DNA of 34,888 nucleotides. Origin: Alphaproteobacteria bacterium. Lineage in GTDB: Bacteria; Pseudomonadota; Alphaproteobacteria; Thalassobaculales; Thalassobaculaceae. The notes under the pieces are model-generated. The model saw only the letters and a program-made list of their open reading frames with translations. It did not search any database and was not told where the DNA came from. The position numbers and the translations under genes are program-made. Positions 8,246-15,534 of the stretch are shown one piece after another (within the stretch, counting starts at the first letter, position 1; each line of letters opens with the position of its first letter). The stretch spans positions 1 to 34,888 of the forward strand of contig JAJEAR010000072.1 in NCBI GenBank assembly GCA_022822665.1, in the 5' to 3' direction.

Positions 8246-9052
8246 TCAGGCAGCGTCGCTGACCTGGCGCGGCCGGTAGATCGAGACATGGTCGATCCGC
8301 GCAACCGCCGTTCCGTCGTCGCGGAGCACCTCGACGTCAAGCTCGACGAACAGGTGTCCCTTGTGCTCGTGGTTCCGGGTCACCCGCGAGCGCGCCTGCA
8401 GCCGTTCGCCCCAGGAAACGTTGTCGATGTTCCGCACCGTGCTGCCGACATGCATCCAGGGTCCCAGCGTCACGTTTTCCGTCAGCGCCCGGTTGGCGAG
8501 CCGGAGGATCCACCCGGGATGGACCAGGCGGGCATCCCGGTAGAGTTCGAGGGTTTCACGGGCGCCCTCGAGGTACTCCTCCATCAGCCCGGGCGTCATC
8601 TCCTCGACGAAGGTGCCGAGCACCGCTCCAACGGGAAGGGATTCCGGCGAGGCCGGCGGGCGTTCTCCGGTTACCGGCGCATGCGGGATTTCCGCGCGCG
8701 CATTCGCCGGCGTTTGCGGCATTGACGCCGTTCCGCTCGCACAGGCGATCCCTTCGGACCACACGACCAGCTCCAGTCCGCCCTCCCCGTCCGGCCGGGC
8801 GGAGGCAACCGCTTCGCGCCCGTCATAGACCGGCTTCATCAGCCTGCACTCGGCCATGCCGGACCGCAGCCAGTCGATACCGAAATGCCGCACCACCGGG
8901 TTGGTCATATAGGCATACACCTCGACACCGGGTACCAGCCCACCCTTGAAGCCGAAGCGCCGGGCGACCGCATCGTCATGGATCCGGTTCTCCGAGTTGG
9001 CGGCGAGATTGAGCGCCTGGACGGCGTGGGTCAGGTCGGTCCGGGTATCCAT
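8246..9052 (-). CDS. MaoC-like double hot-dog protein (putative acyl-CoA hydratase/thioester-binding)
   Basis: The 268-residue product looks like two hot-dog halves. The N-terminal half carries ENRIHDDAVARRFGFKGGLV (about 21-40) followed by PGVEVYAYMTNPVV, the helix-plus-glycine-rich pattern of MaoC/hydratase-2 proteins. The C-terminal half carries ARLVHPGWILRLANRAL and a strand-rich end VARIDHVSIYRP. A Shine-Dalgarno of AAGGAGGA at 9061-9068 lies eight bases before the ATG. It is first in a two-gene minus-strand operon with the crotonase-family gene. Family members hydrate or dehydrate CoA or ACP thioesters, but the catalytic Asp-His pair of hydratase 2 is not clearly retained in my reading, so the activity is uncertain. 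Confidence 0.7.
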   Translation of the reverse strand: MDTRTDLTHAVQALNLAANSENRIHDDAVARRFGFKGGLVPGVEVYAYMTNPVVRHFGIDWLRSGMAECRLMKPVYDGREAVASARPDGEGGLELVVWSEGIACASGTASMPQTPANARAEIPHAPVTGERPPASPESLPVGAVLGTFVEEMTPGLMEEYLEGARETLELYRDARLVHPGWILRLANRALTENVTLGPWMHVGSTVRNIDNVSWGERLQARSRVTRNHEHKGHLFVELDVEVLRDDGTAVARIDHVSIYRPRQVSDAA

Positions 9053-9197
9053 GGGCGGTGTCCTCCTTACAATCTCGCCAAGGCTAACCGGAACGTCCGG
9101 GACCGCAAGTGATATCCGATGCGAACGATCCCCATTGTCTGCGCGCGCGCAACTCTACAGGATACAGTCAGGCACACGACCGTCCCGGAGCTCGACC

Positions 9198-10238
9198 ATG
9201 AAGGCTGCCGTTTTTCATCGCTCAGGCCTGCCACTGTCGATCGAGGATGTCGCGGACCCCGAATGCAGTCCCGACGGAATGGTGATCCGCGTCTGCGCCT
9301 GCGGTATCTGCGGGACCGACCTTCACTGGTCGGAAGTCAACAATGAGGAGTCCGGCTGGCGCAACATCCACCCCGGCGCCGTGATGGGCCACGAATTCGC
9401 CGGCGAGATCGTCGAGATCGGCCGCGAGGTGTCCGGTCCGTGGGCGATCGGTGACCGGGTCTGTGCCATGCCGCAACTCGGCTGCGGGCTCTGCCCGGCC
9501 TGTCTTGCGGGCAAGCCACACCGGTGTCCGGACGGACGGATACGGGCATCGAAAGAGGTCACGGGCGCCTATGCAGAGTACACCCGGGTCGGGGTTCGCG
9601 AGACCCTGCACCTTCCCGACCGGGTCAGTTTCGAGGAAGGCGCGCTGGTCGAGCCGCTCGCGGTCGGACTGCACGCGGTCAAGCGGGCGCGCCTGCAGCC
9701 CGGTGACTCGGTGCTCGTCGTCGGCGGCGGTCCGGTCGGTCTGTGCATCGCGCTATGGAGCCGCTTCTTCGGCGCCCGTACCGTCGCGGTCAGCGATCTC
9801 GTTCACGCGCGCGCCGAGGCTGCGCTCGCGTTCGGCGCCACCGTCGCGCTCGACGCCGCGGCAGGCAATGTCGCCGGACAGTTCGCCGACGCGGCGGGCT
9901 GTACGCCAGACGTCATCTTCGATGCCGTCGGGGTACCGGGGTCGCTGCAGGTCGCGGTTGACCTCGCGGCGGTCGGCGGGCGGGTAATCGTGGTCGGCCT
10001 GTGCATGGTCGAGGACCGCTTCATGCCGTCGGACGCGCTGATCAAGGAGATCGACATCGTCTTCTGTTTCGTCTACGAGCGCGCCGACTTCGAGATGGTC
10101 GTGGACATGCTGGCGCAAGGACGGATCGGCACCGCGGGCCTGGTAACGGGTTCGGTCGGGTTCGACGATTTCCCCAACGCCTTCGAGGCGCTGAAGCGAC
10201 CGAGCGACCAGATCAAGGTGATGCTCACGCCGGCCTGA
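9198..10238 (+). CDS. Zinc-dependent medium-chain alcohol/polyol dehydrogenase
   Basis: The 346-residue protein begins MKAAVFHRSGLPLSIEDV; GGAG at 9187-9190 sits seven bases upstream. Catalytic zinc and proton-relay motifs are GICGTDLHW (about 35-43) and GHEFAGEIVEIG (about 59-70). The structural zinc lobe has CGLCPACLAGKPHRC (about 96-110), with four cysteines. The Rossmann dinucleotide site is VVGGGPVGLCIAL (about 174-186). Together these place it with sorbitol/threonine-dehydrogenase-like MDR enzymes that oxidise secondary alcohols with NAD(P). The substrate is not readable. It diverges from the MaoC-like gene across a 145-base promoter region and is followed 64 bases later by the amidinotransferase, so those two may be co-transcribed. 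Confidence 0.92.
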   Translation: MKAAVFHRSGLPLSIEDVADPECSPDGMVIRVCACGICGTDLHWSEVNNEESGWRNIHPGAVMGHEFAGEIVEIGREVSGPWAIGDRVCAMPQLGCGLCPACLAGKPHRCPDGRIRASKEVTGAYAEYTRVGVRETLHLPDRVSFEEGALVEPLAVGLHAVKRARLQPGDSVLVVGGGPVGLCIALWSRFFGARTVAVSDLVHARAEAALAFGATVALDAAAGNVAGQFADAAGCTPDVIFDAVGVPGSLQVAVDLAAVGGRVIVVGLCMVEDRFMPSDALIKEIDIVFCFVYERADFEMVVDMLAQGRIGTAGLVTGSVGFDDFPNAFEALKRPSDQIKVMLTPA

Positions 10239-10302
10239 CTTGCGGGCGCCTGGCCGGACCGCACCGTCCCGAAGCCTGCACAGCGGCCCGGAGGCATGCA
10301 CC

Positions 10303-11424
10303 ATGGCGAAACCGGAACTGAATACCGTCGTCAGCAGCTGGAACGAATGGGACCGGTTGCGCCATGTCATCGTGGGCCGGGCCGACGGAAGCTGCATCCC
10401 ACCCGCGGAACCGGCCCTTGATGCCAAGGTACCGGAAGACAGTGACATGCGCGGGCTGCACGGACCGCGGCCTGCCGACACCGTGGCACGCGCCAACGAG
10501 CTCCTCGACCGGTTCTGTGACCAGCTGCGCGCCCGTGGCGTCGTGGTCGACCGGCCGACACCGATCGACTTCAACCAGCCGGTCGCAACCCCGGACTGGG
10601 AAACCGGAACCATGTTCGGCTGCATGCCGCCGCGCGACGTACTGTTGACCGTGGGCAAGGAGATCCTCGAGGCGACCATGTCTTACCGGTGCCGCTGGTT
10701 CGAATACCTGTGTTACCGGCCGCTGCTCCAGCGCTACTACGTCGAGGACCCGGGGATGCGGCACGAAGCGGCTCCCAAGCCCCGACTGACCGATGCGGAC
10801 TACAGGCCCGACTATCTCTCCGGCGACATTGGCATCGCCAGGCGGCTGGAATGGACCGCGGCACGGCATTTCGTGACCACGGAGGAGGAACCGCTGTTCG
10901 ACGCAGCCGACGTCCTGCGATTCGGCAGGGACCTCGTGGTCCAGCACGGTTTCACCACCAACATGAAGGGAATTGACTGGCTGCAGCGGCACTTCCCGGA
11001 TCACAGGGTTCACGCCGTGAACTTTCCGGGCGACCCGTACCCGATCCACATCGACGCCACCTTCACGCCGATCCGGCCCGGACTGATCCTGAACAACCCA
11101 CAGCGCCGTCTGCCCGACGAACAGCGTCGGATGTTTGAGCGCAACGACTGGGAAATCGTCGACGCGGCCCAGCCTGCCCACAACGAGCCGCCGCCGCTGT
11201 GCTACTCGTCGGTCTGGCTGTCAATGAACGTGCTGGTGCTCGATCCGAAGACGGTGTGTGTCGAGAAGTCCGAGGTCTACCAGGCAGAACAGCTCGACCG
11301 GCTTGGCATGGAGGTGGTCGAGGTCGAGTTGCGTGACGCCTACGCCTTCGGCGGTGGCCTGCACTGCTGCACCGCCGACGTCAGGCGCGACGGCGAGCGG
11401 GAGGACTACTTCCCGGTGCAGTAG
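10303..11424 (+). CDS. Glycine amidinotransferase (AGAT)-like enzyme
   Basis: The 373-residue protein resembles vertebrate L-arginine:glycine amidinotransferase and bacterial StrB1-type enzymes over its full length. Conserved blocks are WDRLRHVIVGRADGSCIPP (16-34), MPPRDVLLTVGKEILEATMS (108-127), FVTTEEEPLFDAADVLRFGR (190-209), PIHIDATFTPIRPGLILNNP (247-266), SSVWLSMNVLVLD and GGGLHCCTADVRR (350-362). By alignment the catalytic triad is Asp200, His249 and Cys355. The reaction moves an amidino group from arginine to an amine acceptor. The acceptor here is unknown, since StrB-like and cyanobacterial relatives differ from AGAT. GGAGG at 10290-10294 lies eight bases before the ATG. The stop is two bases from the end of the convergent cupin gene. 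Odd point: a second cysteine directly follows the catalytic one, where human AGAT has Trp. Confidence 0.9.
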   Translation: MAKPELNTVVSSWNEWDRLRHVIVGRADGSCIPPAEPALDAKVPEDSDMRGLHGPRPADTVARANELLDRFCDQLRARGVVVDRPTPIDFNQPVATPDWETGTMFGCMPPRDVLLTVGKEILEATMSYRCRWFEYLCYRPLLQRYYVEDPGMRHEAAPKPRLTDADYRPDYLSGDIGIARRLEWTAARHFVTTEEEPLFDAADVLRFGRDLVVQHGFTTNMKGIDWLQRHFPDHRVHAVNFPGDPYPIHIDATFTPIRPGLILNNPQRRLPDEQRRMFERNDWEIVDAAQPAHNEPPPLCYSSVWLSMNVLVLDPKTVCVEKSEVYQAEQLDRLGMEVVEVELRDAYAFGGGLHCCTADVRRDGEREDYFPVQ

Positions 11425-11426
11425 CC

Positions 11427-12041
11427 TCACGCACCGGTCCACAGCATCCACATGGCGAGCAGCGGCACCGGTCCGGCCCGCATGGCATGCCAGATGTTCG
11501 CAACATTGTGGACGGTCTCCCCGGAGGCCCGTTCGAACCACTCGCCATGGTGCTGGCGCCAGCACCCGGCACTCAGCACCAGGTAGCCTTCCTCCGGCGG
11601 ATGGCGATGGTCCGGGTAGGTCACCCCGGGCGCAACCAGGCTGACTCCCAGCCGGACGTCGCGGTGTTCCTCGAGACCCCCGGCACCGACAAGCACGGCG
11701 TTGGCGTGGCCGTTCGGAAATCCCGGGTCGGTGTACGCGATACCCTCGCGCCGCTTCCAGGCCAGACGCGGCGCCAGCCCGGCCAGGCAATCCGCCAGCC
11801 CCTGCACGGCTCCCGGAGCCGCGGCGTCGAGCGCCTCGTCGAGGTGGCGGCAGACCGGGAGGGTTTCGGGTTCAAGCGACCGGTTGGGCCGGCCCGGCGC
11901 AGCGAGCGCGTCATGGCATCGAGCGAAAAGCTCCATGACCGCTCCTGACGCGGAAGCGGAGGCGGCACGATGCGACTCGAGCAGTCGTGTGATCTCGGGA
12001 TCTCGTGACACCTGCATGCTCCCCGTCTGTCCGTTGCCCAT
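11427..12041 (-). CDS. DddQ-like cupin, putative dimethylsulfoniopropionate lyase
   Basis: The 204-residue protein has a C-terminal single cupin. Motif 1 is GVTYPDHRHPPEEGYLVLSA (139-158), with His145, His147, Glu151 and Tyr153. Motif 2 is GETVHNVANIWHAMRAG (174-190), with His185. The pattern Y-x2-H-x-H-x3-E-x-Y plus a histidine 38 residues after the second His matches the metal and active-site arrangement I know for DddQ/DddL/DddW enzymes. These cleave DMSP to dimethyl sulfide and acrylate. Length also fits DddQ. The N-terminal 90 residues are helical, as in that family. A second ATG at 12017 is an alternative start. It converges on the amidinotransferase. DMSP cleavage is an inference; a lyase for another zwitterion is equally possible. 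Confidence 0.72.
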   Translation of the reverse strand: MGNGQTGSMQVSRDPEITRLLESHRAASASASGAVMELFARCHDALAAPGRPNRSLEPETLPVCRHLDEALDAAAPGAVQGLADCLAGLAPRLAWKRREGIAYTDPGFPNGHANAVLVGAGGLEEHRDVRLGVSLVAPGVTYPDHRHPPEEGYLVLSAGCWRQHHGEWFERASGETVHNVANIWHAMRAGPVPLLAMWMLWTGA

Positions 12042-12122
12042 GATGACCCGTCTGCGCCGGATCCGGCAACCCGCACGGTTGACAGGACGGTGACGGTTCC
12101 GCTACGTGCCCTGCTCCAGCGT

Positions 12123-12197
12123 GGGCGCGTAGCTCAGCGGGAGAGCACTCGCCTCACACGCGAGGGGTCGCTGGTTCAATCCCAGCCGCGCCCACCA
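12123..12197 (+). tRNA. tRNA-Val (anticodon CAC)
   Basis: The cloverleaf is complete. The acceptor GGGCGCG (12123-12129) pairs with CGCGCCC (12187-12193). The D arm is GCTC/GAGC (12132-12135 with 12143-12146). The anticodon stem CTCGC/GCGAG (12148-12152 with 12160-12164) encloses the loop CTCACAC, giving anticodon CAC at 12155-12157. The variable loop is five bases. The T arm is GCTGG/CCAGC with loop TTCAATC (12175-12181). Discriminator A is at 12194 and an encoded CCA at 12195-12197. It sits at the left border of a 3.3-kb stretch of genetic debris, which is typical of tRNA genes used as insertion sites. Confidence 0.95.
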
Positions 12198-12227
12198 TCG
12201 CTGGCTCCGCTGCCGCGAAATCCGTCC

Positions 12228-12250
12228 GGGCCGGGAACCCTCCCCGGCTC
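12228..12250 (+). terminator. GC-rich hairpin downstream of tRNA-Val
   Basis: GGGCCGGG (12228-12235) can pair with CCCGGCTC (12243-12250; one G-U pair) around a seven-base loop, about 30 bases after the tRNA 3' end. It may help end tRNA transcription, but it lacks a following T-run, so a standard intrinsic terminator is doubtful. Confidence 0.3.
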
Positions 12251-12685
12251 CGCCCTCGACCGGTCATCCGGCCGCCCGCGAGCCTCGGGATGGCATCGAT
12301 GTCCGGTATCCGGAGGAACTCGCACTGTCCTCAGCCATCATGGACAGGCGAACTGGCCCGCTTGAAGCAGCGGCGATTTTCCCCCGAGCCAGTCACAGCA
12401 CCGCACCGCCTGTCTCCGGTCGATTTCTCGAGGAACCCTCCGGGCAAACCTGAGCTTCGCTTCCCGCCGACCTCGATTGATGCGAGCCCTGTGGTCTTCG
12501 CTCACAGGAAGCCGATCCGCAGCCGGCGCTCTCCGAGCCATGGCACGGCGATGCCGGTTTCGTCACAGGGGCATCGAGCGGGAACGGGTTGATTGCGCGT
12601 CGCCCGATCTGGACGGTGACGGTGTGGTTTTCGGTCGCGGTGTCCGCATGTGTCCTCACGAAGTCCCGGAACGCCGTTCGTGAAT
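12251..12685. other. No recognisable gene
   Basis: This GC-rich stretch just after tRNA-Val has only short, arginine/proline-rich overlapping frames on both strands with no Shine-Dalgarno, family motif or repeat that I can support. It is probably decayed DNA. Confidence 0.4.
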
Positions 12686-12688
12686 TCA

Positions 12689-13065
12689 CACTCTGCTTTC
12701 CGTTTCCAACTCGGGCGGCAGCAGCCGGCACAAGCCGCCTGCCGCGGGTTTGAACTGAACATCGGGATCAGTCTGCATCAGGGTCGTGGCTGACACCGGG
12801 TCCATGTGGAAGAAGTCTGCGCGGTCAGCGATCGCGTCGTCGATCACCATTCCCCGGGGACAGCGGTCGACGAACTGGTTCACGGATGTCCTCGGTGACT
12901 TGCAATCTGTCGCAACAGGGGAGCCGATAACCGGTTTCCCGACCGCGATAGGGTGTGCTCCTCCGGCCACTCGTCACGAACGGCGGCCCACACGCTTTCG
13001 TCCGGGTCTGTCAACACGATTGCGCAAACGCCCATACCGCCAACGGAACAGCACAGCGTCCGCAT
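12689..13065 (-). pseudogene. Possible frameshifted small hypothetical gene
   Basis: On the minus strand, an ATG at 13065 preceded by AGGGGTGG opens a frame beginning MRTLCCSVGGMGVCAIVLTD and continuing ESVWAAVRDEWPEEHTLS before stopping at about 12880. The neighbouring minus-strand frame then continues with a protein-like segment, VNQFVDRCPRGMVIDDAIAD followed by FFHMDPVSATTLMQTDPDV, to a stop near 12686. The residue composition of both pieces looks more protein-like than the surrounding frames, suggesting one gene broken by a frameshift near 12890. I recognise no family. It may also be chance. Confidence 0.25.
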
Positions 13066-13142
13066 TCCACCCCTGAGGGTGCAGTTGCGATGTATCGCCG
13101 GCTGTCGCAGCTTCGGCGCCCTCTCGTCGAGCAGGCCGCATA

Positions 13143-13334
13143 TCAGAAGCTGAGCGCAAGACAGACGGCGGCAAACGCGACCACCAGCAAGGTGCCATAC
13201 TTGAGGGCGGTTTTCCGGATCCGGCGCTGGCGCTCCCACCGATCGAAATCCAAGAGGAAGACCCCGAACTCGCGCGGCAGTCGGTTCGGGTCCGATTTGA
13301 CCAACCCTGTTCCGCGTGGGTCATCAGCGGTCAT
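13143..13334 (-). CDS. Possible small single-pass membrane protein
   Basis: A 63-residue frame starts MTADDPRGTGLVKSDPNRLP. Its middle is charged (DFDRWERQRRIRKTALKY) and it ends in one hydrophobic segment (GTLLVVAFAAVCLALSF), consistent with a C-terminal transmembrane helix and a basic cytoplasmic flank. Its ATG overlaps the TGA of an upstream minus-strand frame that ends HLYKKLDKVFLDNDR, the arrangement expected for coupled genes. No family is recognised and the Shine-Dalgarno is weak (AAGGTG about eleven bases upstream). Confidence 0.35.
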   Translation of the reverse strand: MTADDPRGTGLVKSDPNRLPREFGVFLLDFDRWERQRRIRKTALKYGTLLVVAFAAVCLALSF

Positions 13335-13578
13335 TGTCCAGAAACACCTTGTCCAACTTCTTGTAGAGATGAGGATGGCATCTCTTTGACTTCGGCCCGC
13401 TGCTCACGGCCGGGATAAAATCGGATACGCCGCTTGCAATGGCAATACATCCCTGTTCCTCCCGCCAGATTCGTACGGCTATGGCAATACTCTTGGTATC
13501 ATTTGGTCTAGTAATCGGCATTTGTAAAAGTAACCGAAACGATGGTGACTCTTGACACGATTGCAACGGTCTCTCCAC
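13324..13578 (-). CDS. Possible small hypothetical protein or gene 3' end
   Basis: The 84-codon minus-strand frame ends CHPHLYKKLDKVFLDNDR, and its stop overlaps the start of the small membrane protein. The last 45 residues look protein-like (SIAIAVRIWREEQGCIAIAS near the middle). The first 25 do not, so this may be the tail of a longer, broken gene. I recognise no family. Confidence 0.25.
   Translation of the reverse strand: MERPLQSCQESPSFRLLLQMPITRPNDTKSIAIAVRIWREEQGCIAIASGVSDFIPAVSSGPKSKRCHPHLYKKLDKVFLDNDR
13436..13490. repeat. Direct repeat pair GCwATGGCAATAC, 42-base period
   Basis: GCAATGGCAATAC at 13436-13448 recurs as GCTATGGCAATAC at 13478-13490, twelve of thirteen bases identical. 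The copies lie four helical turns apart in an A+T-enriched island. They could be an operator pair or chance. Confidence 0.4.
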
Positions 13579-13580
13579 CC

Positions 13581-13631
13581 TGTTACAAAACGCGCATCCT
13601 AAGACAGGGCCGCCCTACTGTTGTTACAAAA
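13581..13631. repeat. Direct repeat pair TGTTACAAAA, 41-base period
   Basis: TGTTACAAAA occurs at 13581-13590 and 13622-13631, each followed within a few bases by CGCGCA. The spacing is nearly the same as that of the repeat pair 145 bases to the left. Confidence 0.4.
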
Positions 13632-14360
13632 TTTGCGCGCACCTCTTCATTATCGCTATCAAGTCCTTCGTAATCCGGTTTGTACTAGATCTTGTAGGTA
13701 CTCATCGAAATTTCTCCTCACGCATCCGGCCCCATACGAGTGCTACAAAGTCAGCCCTGCTCGCCTGGCAGCGGCCCAGCGTCACCCGAGCCTCGGGCTT
13801 GTCGCTCTTATTCAGTTCCTTGTCAGGTGCCAACTGACCATCCGGGACGGTTGAGTTACAGATAACGTAAACCCCTTATCCCCGCAAGGTCCACGGACCC
13901 CAACGATGGCCGCGCAGGTATTGACAGCAGACGCCAGAATGGTCTTGACACCGTGTGAACTGTTGCTGGTGGAGGCCGTCGGACTAGAACAGAACTGTCC
14001 GGGGTCCTAATTCCGGGACTGGCAAGCCTGCTACCCCCAAAGCAACGGTATTCACCCCGTGCTCCGCTGTTTGCACCGCACGGTACTACGGCCCTCATCA
14101 CGTCAATGTTGAGGGCAATTCCATCCACTGCGTGAATTGATTGGTAGTGTATATCAAGGGCACAAGGAACAGGGTCATGGAGACCCGGCAACCTAGCCGG
14201 ACACTGTGTTCCAACCAGCCCACGACGGCTTCTACGCCCCGGCTCGCTGGTCCCAGGTCGCCCCTGGAGCCAGTGGGACATACTACGGGGCTGAACTGAG
14301 AACTGCGTCGGCGAAACTTCCACCCGCACGTTCATCAGTGAGGCCCGCTGCACATTCACA
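13632..14360. other. A+T-richer island without a recognisable gene
   Basis: Roughly 13380-13860 is visibly poorer in G+C than the rest of the window and has many stop codons in every frame. The following 500 bases return to average composition. Long open frames here, such as the minus-strand one at 13856-14572, are antisense to a transposase relic in part and show no family motifs. I see no intact gene. Confidence 0.45.
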
Positions 14361-14383
14361 GCCCCGCCACCACCTGCTCCAGC

Positions 14384-14668
14384 ACCGTCCGGCTGGCCGA
14401 AAAACCGGTTACCCTCGCAGGGGACGTCACGGTCGGGCAGATCCGGCGCCTGCTTGAAACCGGTCGCCAGATCCGGTTCATCACCACCGACTTCGAACGC
14501 CCGATGGCTGAACTTGCCGGCGCCATGTTCTCCAGATGGGCGCAGAAGAGTGTGTTCAAGTCCATGCGCCACGAGTTCGGCCTCGACGCCCTACCGACTC
14601 ACGGCTCGACGGACTGCACGACGAGCCGTGTTTACAAGCGGTGCCCGGGACCAGGAATGAGGCGGTAG
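14384..14668 (+). pseudogene. Transposase relic, C-terminal fragment
   Basis: One plus-strand frame reads TVRLAEKPVTLAGDVTVGQI, then GRQIRFITTDFERPMAELAG, then AMFSRWAQKSVFKSMRHEFG and LDALPTHG before a TAG at 14666-14668. The stretch (A)xMFSRWxQEnfFKYMRqxfgLD is the familiar C-terminal block of a group of large putative transposases, here with several substitutions (KS for EN, S for Y). Nothing upstream in the frame completes the enzyme, so it is a decayed fragment within the debris next to tRNA-Val. The exact IS family is not assigned. Confidence 0.55.
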
Positions 14669-14822
14669 TCGTCCACACCTTGTCGCGACCCGTTAGATCG
14701 CGGGACCTGGCAGTGCCAACGGGATCACGCGTTCATCCGCACCGCCGTGCGGACCGCGGATCCAGGGCCCACCAAAAGGTCCATGACTGGTTGAAGCAGG
14801 GCGGTTTCCGAACTGGCAGGGC

Positions 14823-14843
14823 CCCAGGCCCGGCTGGGTTTTT
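14823..14843 (+). terminator. Candidate intrinsic terminator
   Basis: CCCAG (14823-14827) can pair with CTGGG (14834-14838) around a six-base GC-rich loop and is followed directly by five T residues (14839-14843). It lies 155 bases downstream of the transposase relic on the same strand. Confidence 0.35.
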
Positions 14844-15534
14844 CCTGCGGACCCGCTTGAGGAGCGCGGCAGGCCGCTCAAAGACCTCGCCCGCGTGACG
14901 ATAACCGCGCAGGGAGACCGGCAGGGCGACTTCGGGTGACCCGGGCCGCGGCACGAACCGCTCGCACCCCCGGCTGCGCTGTGTTCCCGCCGGGAAACTC
15001 TTCCGCTTGATCCTTCGGGATTGCTGCGCGACCCCTTTGCAGACGCCGCCGGTACCGAGCCGGTTCAGCAATCTGCGGAAAGGTCATGCCGCAATGCATG
15101 CGTTGAACCCGACGCGTTCCGTTGTCAGGTCAACCCCGGCACGCCGATGTGTCGCGCGGCGGAACGGACTTGCACGAAGCGAGATCGAGGCCTGGCTGCT
15201 GGTGTGGATTGACTCCCCCTGGCCGCCTGTCCTGCCCGACCTGTGCGGCTATGGACCGTTGAACACCCGCGCGCCTCGCGTTGTAGCGTACGGCGGCAAC
15301 CATGCGGCGGTCCGTGTCGTCTCGACAATCCGTTCGTGGGACATTCGGAAAGTGGACGAAACCCTGTTCGCGTCGGGATTTCAGCTCAGATGCCCGCACG
15401 GCCGCGTTCGACCGGGCCCTCGGCAAAGCCGGGGCTGTTCGGCATCAACATGTCGCAGCGCCCGGCCATCTTGACGCGGCCGCGGCCGGAAGCGCAGGCT
15501 GTCACCTCACCGGGAACCGAGGCAGAACGCAGCC
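14844..15534. other. No recognisable gene upstream of the PhyH gene
   Basis: About 690 bases with only short, arginine-rich, overlapping frames on both strands and no family motif. The last part must contain the promoter of the dioxygenase gene. GAGG near 15518 could serve as its Shine-Dalgarno. Confidence 0.4.

Noticed and set aside
13856..14572. 238-codon minus-strand frame
   Set aside because: Partly antisense to the transposase relic at 14384-14668; high Gly/Pro/Arg and no family motif.
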